Of a stretch of 64,000 nt of DNA, positions 11,827-22,807 are shown piece by piece. Origin of the DNA: Glaciozyma antarctica PI12 (taxonomy: Eukaryota; Basidiomycota; Microbotryomycetes; Kriegeriales; Camptobasidiaceae); assembly GCA_002917775.1 (NCBI GenBank), contig KZ627154.1, forward strand, positions 499,474-563,473. Reading direction: 5' to 3'. Below the pieces are notes generated by a model. The model had not been told where the DNA came from and searched no databases. It worked only from the letters and a program-made list of their open reading frames with translations. The position numbers and the translations under genes were made by a program. Every line of letters begins with the position of its first letter. Position 1 is the first letter of the stretch.

Positions 11827-13579
11827 ATGGTAAAGCTCGTCTGCGACATCCCCGCCTCGGCAGAAAACCCTTTTCTCTACGCACAAAGCTGCGTCGTGGA
11901 ACAGATGTATCCGGCGCTGGCGCCTGGGTTTACGGGACGGATCGCGGGACTCCTCACCCTCCTTGGCTGGTGAGCTTCCGACCTCCACCAGCCCTCGGAG
12001 TTACTGATCTTCCTCTGACGCAGCGTCATCTTTACCTCGTCGGCGTACCTCACGTTGACGATACTGGATCTTCGTAGACGAGGGAGGGAGCTCTGGATTT
12101 GGCGAGTGGTCCAGCGACCTGCAGGTGCGTTCTCTCGAGTCGGCGTCTCGCAGAATGTGAGCTGATTTCGCACTGCAGGGCGGTACGTGATAGCGAACCA
12201 ATACCTTCTTTACCCCATCTTCTCAATAATCCTGGCGAGTCGTACGTCTTCCCCCTCTCCTTCACTGAGCGAAATCTCACCTCCTCGCATCACAGTTTGG
12301 ATCGCCTTCACCGTTCACATCTACCAAGTCTTCGGCCAACAAGGGAACCCCTCAACTCTCTACTTCTGGATCCCCCTCCTCTGGATTCCCTTCTACATCC
12401 ACCTCTCCACAACAACCTTCGCCGTCCTCGCCGGCGCCAACATCGCCTCGAGCAAATCGGCCCAGTCTCACGTCCTCAACCCTCTCGCCGCCAACAGCCT
12501 TTACCTCGGTATCCTTCCCGTCGTCGTGACGGGAATGACGGGGACGGGGATCTGGACGGGGTACGGGTGGAGGACGTTTGCGGGAAGGTGGCAGGTGCTC
12601 TACGATTATTTGGGACAGGCGGCGAGGGAGTGGGATGGAACGCTGGATCCCGAGGTGGTGAGCAACGTCAAGGCTTTGCAGGCTCACAGGTGAGTTTGGT
12701 GAAATTTTGAGGTTAGGGGACACTGCTGACGCTGCGATTGATGATGCAGGATACAGGCTTTCTTCACCTTCGTCAAAACGCAACACGCCTGCGCTGTCGT
12801 CTACATCGTTTCCGCTGCGATCCTCATCCTCGTGCGTCTTTACCGCTTCCTCACCTCGCTCAATAACTGACCCGCGACGCAGATCAACGTCTTTGGTGGC
12901 TTCCGTCTTCTCACCACTCTCCGACACGTTAGCCGGCACCAAATCATCCCGTGCGACGCCCCGCTCGTCGCTCCTCTCCGCCCCTTCCTCATCTCTTCCT
13001 CTGCTGCCTCTCTCCACTCGACGCCTTCCTCTCCAGCCGGGGTTTCGCAGCTCGAAGCGAGTTCGGAATCGGTCCTGCAGCCTGTGGACCCGATTCTCCC
13101 GGATCGCTCGAGGCTCAAGAGGCTCGAATGGGACGTCACGCTCTTCTTCCTCACGGTGGTTCCTTCGTGCCTCGCTTTTATTGGCTACTCGGCGTGGCTC
13201 GCCACGAATTTCATTGCCGTCCTGCACGACGGAGGATTGTGCGTCCCTCGCTCGGTCGAACGCTTCGCTTCGCTGACGATCTCGTTCCGCAGACTCGAGT
13301 TTGCTTTCACGGGAATGCTATGGATCTACTCCCTGTTCGTCTCTCCTTCCGCGTCTCTCCGAATCATACTCATCCTCCTACAGCGTTGCAGCGATCTCAA
13401 TGGCGGCCATGACGCTCAAAACGCTTTTAACGTGGCGCGATAGGACCAAAAAGAGCAGGGAGGCGGAGAGCGAGGCGAGGAGGTCTTCGCTTGTGGCCGA
13501 GGGGGTTATCAGGGCTGGATCAGCGGGGAGGAAGGAGGATGAGGATGAGGAGAAAGGGTGGAGTAGTGAGTGGTCTTAG
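11827..13579 (+). CDS. Unknown protein with seven predicted membrane helices
   Basis: Not recognised. The start is MVKLVCDIPASAENPFLYAQ. Seven hydrophobic segments can be read in order: TGRIAGLLTLLGCVIFTSSA; YPIFSIILASRLWIAFTV; FWIPLLWIPFYIHL to TFAVLAG; YLGILPVVVTGMTGTG; ACAVVYIVSAAILIL; WDVTLFFLTVVPSCLAFIGY; FAFTGMLWIYSVAAISMAA. A hydrophilic loop of ~60 residues lies between helices 5 and 6, and the C-terminus is charged (RDRTKKSREAESEARR, then Glu/Asp-rich). The topology resembles a GPCR-like receptor, but I see no DRY, NPxxY or fungal receptor motif, so this is topology only. A decayed copy of its helix-5 exon and the next intron lies downstream at about 14.2 kb. Confidence 0.75.
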
Positions 13580-14194
13580 ACGGAATGGGGTAGTTAGAGA
13601 TTAGACTCGTAGATGCAACACCTTTGATGTGCTCTTCCTTGACTGTGTGGAGAGGTATTTGAGTCGGTGCTCCATAGCAAAGTGCGAAAGAGCGAAAGGG
13701 CGGTGCTTGCCTTTGTTGCGGAGTTTCGCAGGTGGATCTTGGGTTGCAAAGTTGAACCAACCCCTGTGCTCAAAGAAACACATAGCACCCTCACTGCAAA
13801 CGTAGCATCGCCAGCCCATTAACAACCCTGCTCAACGTCCTCTCCTTCGATTGATGCAACTTACGCTCGCCCAAACCACTCTGTCCTGCAAATCGAGCAA
13901 TCTCGTTGTGCGAGTGTGCGATGGAGAGTCAACACTCGCCCCGCTGCGATCCCAAGGCAGCAGGCGCTGCGAGGATTGCGATGTTCGCCGACGTGACGTG
14001 CGCACGGAGTCAGCGGTGCACCAGGCCGACTGGTAGGTAAAACGCAACACACCTGCTGCAGGAGTTACGACCAACCACAGCTTAACCACTGAACTACCAA
14101 AAGGAGACGCAATTCATAGATAATGAATTGTTTCTGGTTGGCCATGCATAGGTGTACGTGGTTGCACGGAGAGTTGTGAGGATGGCTAATCCTT

Positions 14195-14338
14195 ACACCT
14201 GCGCCGTTGTCTACATCATTTCCGCTGTGATCCTCATCCTTGTGTGTGTTTACCGCTTCTTCACCTCACTCAATCACTGACCTGCGACGCAGATCAGCGT
14301 ATTCGGTGGCTTCCGTCTCCTCACCACTCTGACATGTC
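14195..14338 (+). pseudogene. Decayed duplicate of an exon-intron block of the seven-helix gene
   Basis: This segment aligns base for base with about 12784-12925 of the upstream membrane-protein gene: the end of the helix-5 exon, the whole short intron (donor GTGCGT changed to GTGTGT; acceptor GACGCAG kept) and the start of the next exon. I count about 16 mismatches in 135 bases. At least seven are CG in the parent and TG or CA in the copy. Because the intron is kept, the copy arose at DNA level, not by reverse transcription. The frame has no gene around it. Confidence 0.8.
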
Positions 14339-14440
14339 AAGCTGCGTTTGTGTCATTTGAGGTTTAGGTCGGATTGTTCGAGGTTTCAATCATATTGTGT
14401 CGTTCGAGGATTCAGTCTTATCGTTCATTCACATCGTATC

Positions 14441-14475
14441 ATATTATATCACATCATATCATATCATATCACATT
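14441..14475 (+). repeat. AT-rich TATCA-type tandem repeat
   Basis: Imperfect copies of ATATC/ACATC (catatcatatcatatcac pattern) form an AT-rich island in a GC-rich genome. It sits in the gene-poor region, just after the decayed gene fragment. Confidence 0.75.
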
Positions 14476-17400
14476 GTTCCCCATCCCCCATCCTTTGTTC
14501 CCCATTCCTCCCTCATCACCTCGCTCGCATCGTATTGTATCACATGTATATCGCAACGCTCTCCCTCCCCTACCCACCGATCCCATCCCCCTCAAGTTCA
14601 CAAGGAATTCCCCCTCCATCCTGACCGCGCGTCGCTAATCACTCCCACAAATGATCACAAGCAGATTAACTACCCGACGCCGTCAACGACCCGGAACTCT
14701 CCCCAGCTCTACTCGGCTACAACATCAGGCAGCGAGGCGCTCTCTTGCGCCTCGAAGGTCTCAAGACGGCCACCGTCACCGAGGACATCTACGTGAAGAG
14801 CGAGGAGGACGCCAGCAGGAGGAAGCATGACGCTCTCCCCCTCGCGCATCCGACAAGTCGAATCGTTGCACTCGGACACCAGCACTCCCTCATCGACCAA
14901 CTCCAACAGGCCGCGCAGTGCGCTACCCGCGCACCCCGCAACCCGTTTGATTGCCTTCTCCTGGCTAGTACTCTCCCTACTTCTCTCCTTCCCACCTCCC
15001 TCCAACAACTGTCCGACACCGTCACTCCCATTGCAGCCCACGACAAACGCCACTCGTATTTTCCTGCCGCCCTTTCCGGCGTTCACCAACCCTCCCTTTC
15101 AGCTCATCACCAACTCACTACCCCACCAAAACATTCCCCTAGACTTGCCTACCCCTTGAGTTGACATGAACTTCTCACATCTTGACTGCGGACGCCGCAA
15201 TTATTACTGAGGCGAACACAGGACCATCATCGGCTCAGCCGCCACCTCGTTCCCTACGGCCCTGTTGCAAGGAACTGCTCGCTTCAATCTCACTAGGATT
15301 CAATATTGCAAGTGGAGCGCTCGAAGGACAAGTTTGTAACCACGCCAGTAATCGATGTGAAGGGCAGTATCGTGCGCAGCGACGCGCGTGGGAGGGAGAC
15401 GAGCAATATTATCGCAGAATCAGGTTGCCCCGGCTGACAGCACTGGATCGGATCACTCGCGTTCACTTTCACTTGACCTCTTTTACTCTTTGATGATCCT
15501 TCCGAAGCTCCCACTCAAACTTGCTCTACACCTCTACCACCCCGCCAACCTGCGGTCATCCCAGCCGCCACCCGACCACCCTCACTCCAATTTCATTGAC
15601 CTACCCCTATCCGCTCGAGCTCTATCATTTCTTCAATGCTCCTTCGAAGCTCGCGTTCAAGCTCTGACTTTGTCAACCCGCTATCGCCCGCGAAGCCCAC
15701 CTCGGTCGAACCCTCACTCCCCTCTCTCGCTACGACTGTGAAGTCACTCTCGCGGGGCCATTTTGCACGACTCCTCTCGGCGTCTGAGATAACGTCGCAA
15801 CCACCAACTCACCCTTGACCACTTCACACCAGCGCGGGCTCTCAACAGCCTGACATTTCGAAGCTCTCAAATCGTTCTTTCAAAGCGAGAGAGGTGGAGG
15901 CATTTATCACGAATCTCCCGCTCGGCACGAAAGTGCCTCGCTCGACGGAGAAGACGCGCACCGAATTATTCGCAGCCGCCCTTTCGAACAGCGAAACCAA
16001 GTCGCTCGCTGGGAGAACTTCCACACCGATCCGAACTTCGGTATCGCTAGCTAGGAGAACGCTGGGCCACGTTGTTGACGAAGCAGCCCTCGTCCTCCAG
16101 CCCACGCTCAACTTATCTCCATCAATTGGGACAACTTTGCGTTCATTCAATGCTCCGCTCGCATCCCTCCTCGCCGTCTCGTGCTCCACCACTTCTTCGA
16201 GATCCCAGATCAGCGGGGAGCTTGGACATCTGAGCTCAAACGCAAGGTCGAGGGCGCGACGAGATTGCTTTCGAAGCGTTATCGCCGTTATCGCCGCAGG
16301 GCCTCGAAACGCGGATCGTCCGCCGAGTCCTCCCCCACGACGACAGCACCAGCGTCGTCAGCGCCCTTGAAAAGGGTCGCTCGAGGACCACCCTCGCCAC
16401 CGAAATTGATCGCACAAACGGCGACGGAACTCACGCCGCAACCACCTCGATTCCGACGTTGCCATTCGAGTCATATCCTCGTGGAGAAGTTGATGAATCC
16501 AATCTCACGCGGGCCATTCCTACCTTCTCCCTCGCATTCCGATCGTATCCCTCCCTCCTCCCCTCGAACAGATCTTGAAGCGCGTTGAGCACTCGCGCAA
16601 GAGACACGACTCTGACGTCCCCGTTTCTCCTCGCGCGACCCTGCAAGCGAAAGCCAATCGGTGCTTCCCAAGATGGACCGCCTTCGCTCCCTCCTCCCTC
16701 CTCCCCTTCTCTGGGAGCCCTGAATTGTCAATCGAGACAGTAACTTACCTCTCAACACTCTCGCACCAGTCCGCGCTTTTCACGACGACTCGAAATCCAT
16801 CAATTTCGCACGCACACGCTCGAGCAAGCGAAAGAACAAATTCCCTCTCGCACACATTCCTCGGCTTCGCATTCCTCGGGCACTGTTTCCGACTCGGCGG
16901 GCTCCTTCACCTTCTCTTTCGAGGATTCTCTTCGAATCGGCGAAGAGTCGATCACGCTGAGCGCATCGCGGTCAAGGAGAACCTAACTTTGCAAAACAAA
17001 GCTACCATCGGGGAGGGTACACCATCTCGCTCGCTCTTCTTCAAAATGCTTCGGTAACCCCCTCTGAGACAAGGAATCCTTCCTCGAACACCATCTGCAC
17101 CATCCTCCCTATCCACCTCCACCAAACTCTCCTCTCTTCTCACAATCCTCTCCCGCTTCACCCATCTCACACTCGCAAGCCCCAGCTGCAAGTGCAACCC
17201 CTGTGCCAAACTCGTCGGATCTTTCGTCGTCCCTCTTTCGAGAACGAAGCCTGGCGACCCCTTCGAGCAGCGCACTGCAATTATACCGCTAAGTTTTCGC
17301 AGGCTGTGGGGGTGCTGCCTCGGACGGCAGGGCTCGCTGGGCTCGCTGGCTGGGCGCTGCTGCGTCCTCCTCGCACCCAAGGACGCAAGTTCTTCTCCCA

Positions 17401-18037
17401 CCGCCTGCTCATCGCTAGATGAGGAGAAATGCTGTCGATATCGACGTGTGTAGCTTCGTTCGGGAGCGAACCCTCCTCAAGCGCAGACGAAGCCCCAACT
17501 CTCTCGCTGAGAGGAGACGGCCTCGAGGAGAGAGCAATGGCGGAGCAGAGTCTTCAGCCCCAACCTAGGCGACTTCGGTGCTTGATCTTGAGAGTGATCA
17601 GTCACTCCAGTCTCGCAAGCGGAGCGGTGAGCGAGAGAGATGAGAGTGATGGTGTCGACGCGGTCGGGCCGTGAGCCAGGAGGTTGCTGGTCGTTCCAAG
17701 AAGCCAAAGGGGTAGATTAGAAGGGTTTCTCACGTCTTTTAGAGAGGAACGGGCGGGGATAAAGACGGGGAGCCTCTGCGAAGTGGTCTTGCAGGCGAAG
17801 GCGCCGATCGAGCTCTTCGTGTCCTCGCCGACGGTTCCCCTTCAGCTCGGTCCAGAATCAAGCAGCAGTCATTGTGGTCTTTTCGAGCAGTCAGTCGATT
17901 AAAGAGGATAAAGGAGAGAAGCCAGGACCGGCGGATGGTTTCGGACGAAGTCCTTCGGAAGAAAACCAAGTCCCGTCTCTTGGTCTTCTCCACTTACCTC
18001 CCCTCACTCACCCCCACTCCAACTACTCAAACTCAAC

Positions 18038-18983
18038 AGTACGCATCTTTCCATCACCTAGCAAGACCCTTCACTAACTCCAGCTCCTCTCACAGTGGGA
18101 TTCGAAGCCGGTTCGTTGAATTCGTGTTGCTTCCTACCAATCGAAGCTCACCCATTGCATTTTCTTAGGTGACGCATCCAAGGGAGCTTCGTTGTTTAAG
18201 ACGCGGTGCGCCCAGTGCCACACCGTCGAGGCCGGAGGACGTGAGTGCCCTTTCTTGCTCTCGGTGATGCCGAGCGCGCGCCTATGCCTTTTCGATGCGG
18301 AACGCTGACACCTCGTTCCTCGCACAGCCAACAAGGGTTAGTACACGTTCTTCCGGTGCCTTGGAGTGTGTGGATCGGGCGCATCTCGGCGGAGTGGCGG
18401 AGGGCAGAGCAGGAGCTTGAGATCGGGTTCGGTTTTGTCGATCCATTGGGGTCGGGTGCGCGCGCAGGTGGAGAGGAAGGCTGTGGAGGGCCTGGGGACG
18501 CCGGTGGAGCTGGTGGGGTAGTGACCGAGCCTCGTTGAGAGCGGCGACAGCATCTGCCGGCGTGACGATGCCGCGGAACACCTCAACACACCTTTTTCCC
18601 AGATTCTCTTACTGATGCTGTCTCTCCCTCCGTGCAGTCGGACCTAACCTCCACGGAATCTTCGGCCGCCAGTCTGGACAGGTCGAGTCCTTCTCCTACA
18701 CCGAGGCCAACAAGAAGGCCGCCATCCAGTGGAGCCAGGACACCCTCTTCGACTACGTGCGTCCCTCCCCTTCTATCCTCCTCGCAATCGTAGCTCACCG
18801 TCCTATCTCCACGCAGCTCGAGAACCCCAAGAAGTACATCCCCGGAACCAAGATGGCCTTCGCTGGCTTGAAGAAGGACAAGGACAGGAACAACCTCATC
18901 AGCTGGATGAAGGAGGCCTGCGTACGTTCCTTTCGCTTTCTCGGAAGCTCGCTGCATCAACTGACGCACCCGCACAGGCTTGA
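18038..18983 (+). CDS. CYC1: Cytochrome c, start codon split by an intron
   Basis: Soluble electron carrier of the mitochondrial intermembrane space. The splice model has seven coding exons: 18038 (only the A of ATG), 18096-18110, 18169-18240, 18328-18336, 18638-18756, 18817-18921 and 18978-18983. Their lengths add to 327 nt, that is 108 residues, the normal size. The product begins [15 protein letters not shown], with haem site [13 protein letters not shown], then [17 protein letters not shown], and [15 protein letters not shown] with the axial Met80; it ends WMKEACA. No in-frame upstream ATG gives a usual N-terminus, whereas joining A18038 to TG at 18096 gives the family's MGFE start in a good context (AAC-ATG-G). 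The last exon encodes only Ala and the stop. The fourth intron is 301 nt, long for this genome. Confidence 0.93.
18328..18336 (+). other. CYC1: 9-nt microexon of the cytochrome c gene
   Basis: The bases CCAACAAGG lie between an acceptor (GCACAG) and a donor (GTTAGT). They supply the Pro-Asn-Lys and the first base of Val in the conserved GG-P-x-K-VGPNLHG stretch. Skipping the microexon would delete three residues from the most conserved loop, so its use is well supported. Confidence 0.88.
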
Positions 18984-19921
18984 TCGCGTCAACCCCTCTT
19001 CCCCCACCTTCTGCACGCCTCTCCCCTGTCCTCTATCGATCCTGCTACGCATAGAGCCTTCAATTCGCAACTCCCCCACTCTAGTACCCCGTTGGATGTC
19101 TTTGAAACTACATTGATTAACTCGGGACGCTACACTGCTGCTCGCGTCTACCCCGATTCTGCTTCGTCGGCTCTGCTCTTCTACCGCTCGATCGACCCCA
19201 TCCCATCCGCCGTCGCTCCTTCCTTGGCTTCACACGCTCGCTCAGCTCTATCAGCTCCCTACGACGTGCGTCGCCAACTCTGCGCTACTTCCAGCTCCCA
19301 ACCAACCTGCGCAGTCGACCCCCTCCACTCCCGCGGTTCGTTCTCCCTCCCCAGCTGCAGCTCACGAGCTACCAACCAGCCGTGCACGCTGACTCCACAT
19401 TCACCCCTCCTCGGCGAACATCGCGATCCTCACCGCGCCTGCTCATTCTGAGATCGTAGCAGGACGAAAGTCGGCTCTCCATCGCACGCCTCAGCCGAGT
19501 ATGCTCGATTCGCTAGACAGAACGCAGCGTGTCTCATCTCACGTTCGATCGAACGACGAGGCTGGCGATGCTGTGTGTGCGGGCGAAGGTGGCGGCTACT
19601 GTGTCGTGAACGCTGGGTGAGACGAGCTAGAGGCGGAAGTACGGAGCGAGGGGAGTGGGGAGTAGCTGAAGTCGTTCTGAGCAGATGTTTGTTCGCCAGA
19701 AGAGCCTTGAAAGCAGCGAGAGCGTGCAGCAGCGTTAGCCAGCACAAGGAGCAGGAGCAGGGCAGGAATCGGAGGAGGGAGGGCGCGGTGTCGTTGAATC
19801 GAAGAGCAGAGTCGCGAGCAGATGGTCCTGGGCAGCAAGCGCTCGGCTCTGGAACTTCCCAATGTCCCCTGCGCTGCCATCATACACCGCCAGTCTTCAT
19901 ATTCGCTCGTCGATCGCACGT
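18984..19921. other. Convergent intergenic region, cytochrome c and SEM1
   Basis: About 940 bases, holding the two 3' untranslated regions. Short frames exist on both strands (for example 19430-19747 minus) but none has a recognisable domain or good codon pattern. Nothing else seen. Confidence 0.45.
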
Positions 19922-20615
19922 CTACGACTGCATCTGGTCCTGCTTCGCCAGCTCGCCCCTGCGGAGAGATCGTTGGAGGTCAGCACACGTTCTCGTATCG
20001 CTCAAGGTGTGGTACGAAACATAGCACAGCACCCGTGCGCCCTTGAGAGCAGCCTCAGCAGGCGAGCACCGTGCCGGCTCAGCAGCACCCTCCTTCTCAA
20101 CCGGCGCCCCCTCCTAGCGTCGAGGCCATCCGCGCAATCCCCCCTACGCTCCTACAGCCGCCCATTGCCCCGCGTGCCTCCTCCCCCGGCCCTGACCCGC
20201 AGAGGAGCAGCACCAGGCCGCGCCACCACCTCCCTCCCTCCCTCCCTCCCTCCCTCTCTCCCTCCCTTCCCCTCCCTCTCCATTCCCAGCTCCACTCCCA
20301 GCCCTCCAGCCCTCTTCCCAGATCCCCAGACTCACCTAAGCTGCACCGAAAAGTCCTCAGCAACATCATCGTCGTCCCAGTTATCGTCCCACAGCGTATC
20401 AAGTCCTTTCCCCTGTCCCTCCTTCTCTCCATACGTATCCTTCTTGTCCCACTCTACTCCCTATCAGCTTCTCCATTCAGAGAGAGGGAGGGGGAGAGCG
20501 TACCCTCGGCGGGGAACTCCTCGAACTCGTCGTCGTCTTCTAGGGGGAGTAGTTGGGGAAGCTCCTTTTTGGCTGGGGCGGCGGTTGAGGGGGCGGGGGC
20601 GGAGGCGGAGGACAT
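19922..20615 (-). CDS. SEM1: 26S proteasome complex subunit SEM1/DSS1
   Basis: Small acidic protein of the proteasome lid, also part of TREX-2 and BRCA2-type complexes. Three exons give 88 residues. The first starts MSSASAPAPSTAAPAKKELP and contains LLPLEDDDEFEEFPAE; the second holds EWDKKDTYGEKEGQGKG and LWDDNWDDDDVAEDFSVQL; the third, 19922-19958, encodes RGELAKQDQMQS. The two acidic tryptophan-containing blocks and the final basic-acidic helix are the SEM1 signature. The intron before the last exon (19959-20335) is 377 nt and contains a GGGA-type repeat. The gene follows the GH17 gene on the same strand by 225 bases. Confidence 0.92.
20231..20266 (+). repeat. CCCT tandem repeat in a SEM1 intron
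   Basis: About nine copies of TCCC on the plus strand (GGGA on the transcribed sense strand), inside the long second intron of SEM1. Its G-rich strand could form a quadruplex or affect splicing; this is inference. Confidence 0.85.
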
Positions 20616-20839
20616 GCTGGCTGGAGTGGAGGTGGTGCTGGGCGTGGAGGTGGGAGGGAGGTGGGAGGAGGCGAAAGAGACTGACGCGTTCTCCGTGCCC
20701 AAGTTGGCCTCGACGATTCCAGTTCTCTCGCTCTCGGCGACAGTCGATGGAATATGCAGGAGAGTCGTTACAGCATCGAGGTCCGTAAGGAAACCAACAG
20801 GGAGGAGGCAGCAATTGTCCGTAGTATTCGCAGCAGCAC

Positions 20840-22807
20840 TCAAGGGGAGACACAGGAGGGCATCGTCAAGTCCTTGAGCACCTGCACCAAGTCGAAGGAA
20901 CATCAGCTCCAGTCTCAGCATTTCGGACGGAAAAAGACGAACCTTGTTGGCGTCGAAAAGCCCCCAGTAGGGCTCTACACCACCGAACGACTCCTTCCAC
21001 TGCGAAAGCGAGAGAGTCAGCGCCAGCAAGAGCGAGCGAGGGAAGGAACGCACGGGCTCATCGAAGACCTCGAAGTAGAAGTAGAGCGATCCGTTCGTGT
21101 TGGCGGTGCAGACGTACGTGTCGAGGAACGTCTGAAGCTGAGGGATCCCGGCGACTGCTGCTTCGTAGGTCCTTTCGGGCTCCGTCATCGAGTCGGAGGG
21201 CCAGCCCGTCTCGGCGATGTAGGTGGTCGGTCGGTTCGGCGCCAGCTCCGTCACGGCCAAGTTGGTCTGCCTAAAGTAGTCCCACACCCAACCGGCGGAC
21301 TGTTCAATGGGAAGTCCACCGAAGAAAGCATGCACGTTCGCCATTCTGCGTTCGGGGTCAGATCTCGCTGCTGACGAGCGCGCGTGCGGAGGAAAGGACG
21401 CACACAAAGTCGGCACCGGTAGCCAAAGGAAGGGTGATCATCGACCCAGCGTCGGCAGTTCCGACGGGGAGGACGATAGGAGGGTCCTGAGCGGCCAGGA
21501 GATCGCGGAACGTCGACATCTGGGTGATGATGAACTGGACGGCAGTTGCCTGATTCGCTTGGTTGAGGATGTATCTGTGTGAGGTAGGTGAGCGATTGAA
21601 GAGAGTCGGCAGGAAGAGAGCGACGCACTCGTTGCCAACGGTGACTCCTGCGACGTGCGTGGTGCCGTAGGTCTTAAGGACGTCGATCGTCGTCTGCATC
21701 TGTTCAGCGTTGACCTAGCGAGCAGAGAACGTGAGTCGTATTCTAGGGCGCGAAGGGAGAGAGAGAACGCACTGCAGCGTCGTTGCCGATGTACACTGCG
21801 AATGAAAGGTCAGCACGCGCTTTTGAAAGGTGCATGGAAGAAAGACGTACCTCCAAGCCAGACGCTCAGGTCGACCTTGGTGTCTTGAATCGCCTGAAGA
21901 ACGAGAGCGGACTGGTTGCAAGCTGAGCAGCGTTCAAATTGATCAGCTTCGATCGGACCTCGCCGCCGTCAAACAAACGTACCTGAGCCGTACGTCCTGA
22001 CTCGAGCTGTTCGACAGCAAAGGTCAGCGAAGTACCCTCTCGCCACCGTCGAAAAGAACGCACTGGTGAGTTGGCTGATAATTTGAATGTCCTCCGTCAC
22101 GTTCGCCAGAGTCGTCCCGCAGCCAAACTCCTCGAGAGAATTCTTGGGCGTGTACGCAACGCCGTAGAATGACACATGAAGGCTGCGTCCCCTCAAAGTC
22201 AGCTCACCTTCCTCGCGCGACCCTCCTGCCCAAGACTCACCGAGGGTCCTTGTCAAAGTCGCTTGGATCGCTGGGGTTACTCATCACCACGCCCGCCGTT
22301 CCAGAGATCGCCTGCGCAAGTGAAACGAGTCAACGCCTGATCCCCGATCTCTGCCCAAACGCGAAAGGAGAGCACGATGCGTACCTGCAGCTTCGTCCCA
22401 CTCGACCCCCCGTTCTCCGCCCCCGATCCACCATCCTTGCTCGCATCCACCCTCCACACCGCAATACCTGTCGCGATTCCCGCCAGCACCAGCACTCCCA
22501 CCGCCACCGCGACCCAGCGCTTAACATGACTACCCCCTTTCGCCGGGGCGCCACCTGCATAACCCTTCTCCGTCCCGTACCCCCTCGCAGCAGCTGGAGC
22601 GTTCGAGTAGCCCGTCGCAGGCGCTGCGTCGTAATCGGAAGCGAGCGAGTCCCGCGAGTAGTTGTTGTTCTTGTTCTCGTACGTGTGAGGGGGGTAGCTT
22701 GCTTGAGCGGGGCTGTCGTATGGGGCGGTGGGAGGGTCGAAGGGGTTGTCGTTGCTGGGGTACTGCGTTCGGTCGTAGCCACTGCCGTTGTAGTTGTTGT
22801 AGGCCAT
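20840..22807 (-). CDS. GH17 glucan endo-1,3-beta-glucosidase, type II membrane-anchored (btgC-like)
   Basis: Cell-wall beta-1,3-glucanase of family GH17. The N-terminal cytoplasmic part is rich in Tyr/Asn/Pro (MAYNNYNGSGYDRTQYP) and precedes one membrane helix, WVAVAVGVLVLAGIATGIAV, as in the fungal btgC/scw type. The catalytic domain begins LHVSFYGVAYTPKNS, then TEDIQIISQLT and VWLGVYIG. The acid/base Glu is in GVTVGNE and the nucleophile Glu in YIAETGWPSDS. The end is YWGLFDANK, then VLKDLTMPSCVSP and TGA at 20842-20840. Ten or so short exons are joined. The start is the first ATG in a clean open frame. Confidence 0.9.

Larger units (their letters stand above)
13580..18037. other. Gene-poor region of 4.4 kb
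   Basis: No convincing gene. All frames are interrupted and the longest (14745-15164, 15894-16370, 16181-16588) show no domain or splice-supported continuation. The stretch includes a decayed gene fragment at 14195-14338, an AT-rich pentanucleotide repeat near 14441-14475, and, at its right end, the promoter and 5' leader of the cytochrome c gene. Such a gap is unusual beside the gene spacing elsewhere in the window (mostly 0.1-0.9 kb). Confidence 0.5.

Noticed and set aside
14030-14100. tRNA-like segment on the minus strand (TAGTTCAGTGGTT resembles an A box; ends can pair over seven bases)
   Set aside because: No proper T-loop or B box at the right distance, no anticodon stem, and seven extra bases before the 3' pairing strand. 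At best a relic; not called as a tRNA.
16952-17401. 149-codon minus-strand frame in the gene-poor region
   Set aside because: Arg-rich, no domain, and no flanking exon; codon pattern not convincing.
18337-18637. Separate minus-strand gene inside the 301-nt cytochrome c intron
   Set aside because: Frames of 80-100 codons exist but show no domain and overlap coding exons of cytochrome c; ordinary intron sequence is enough.
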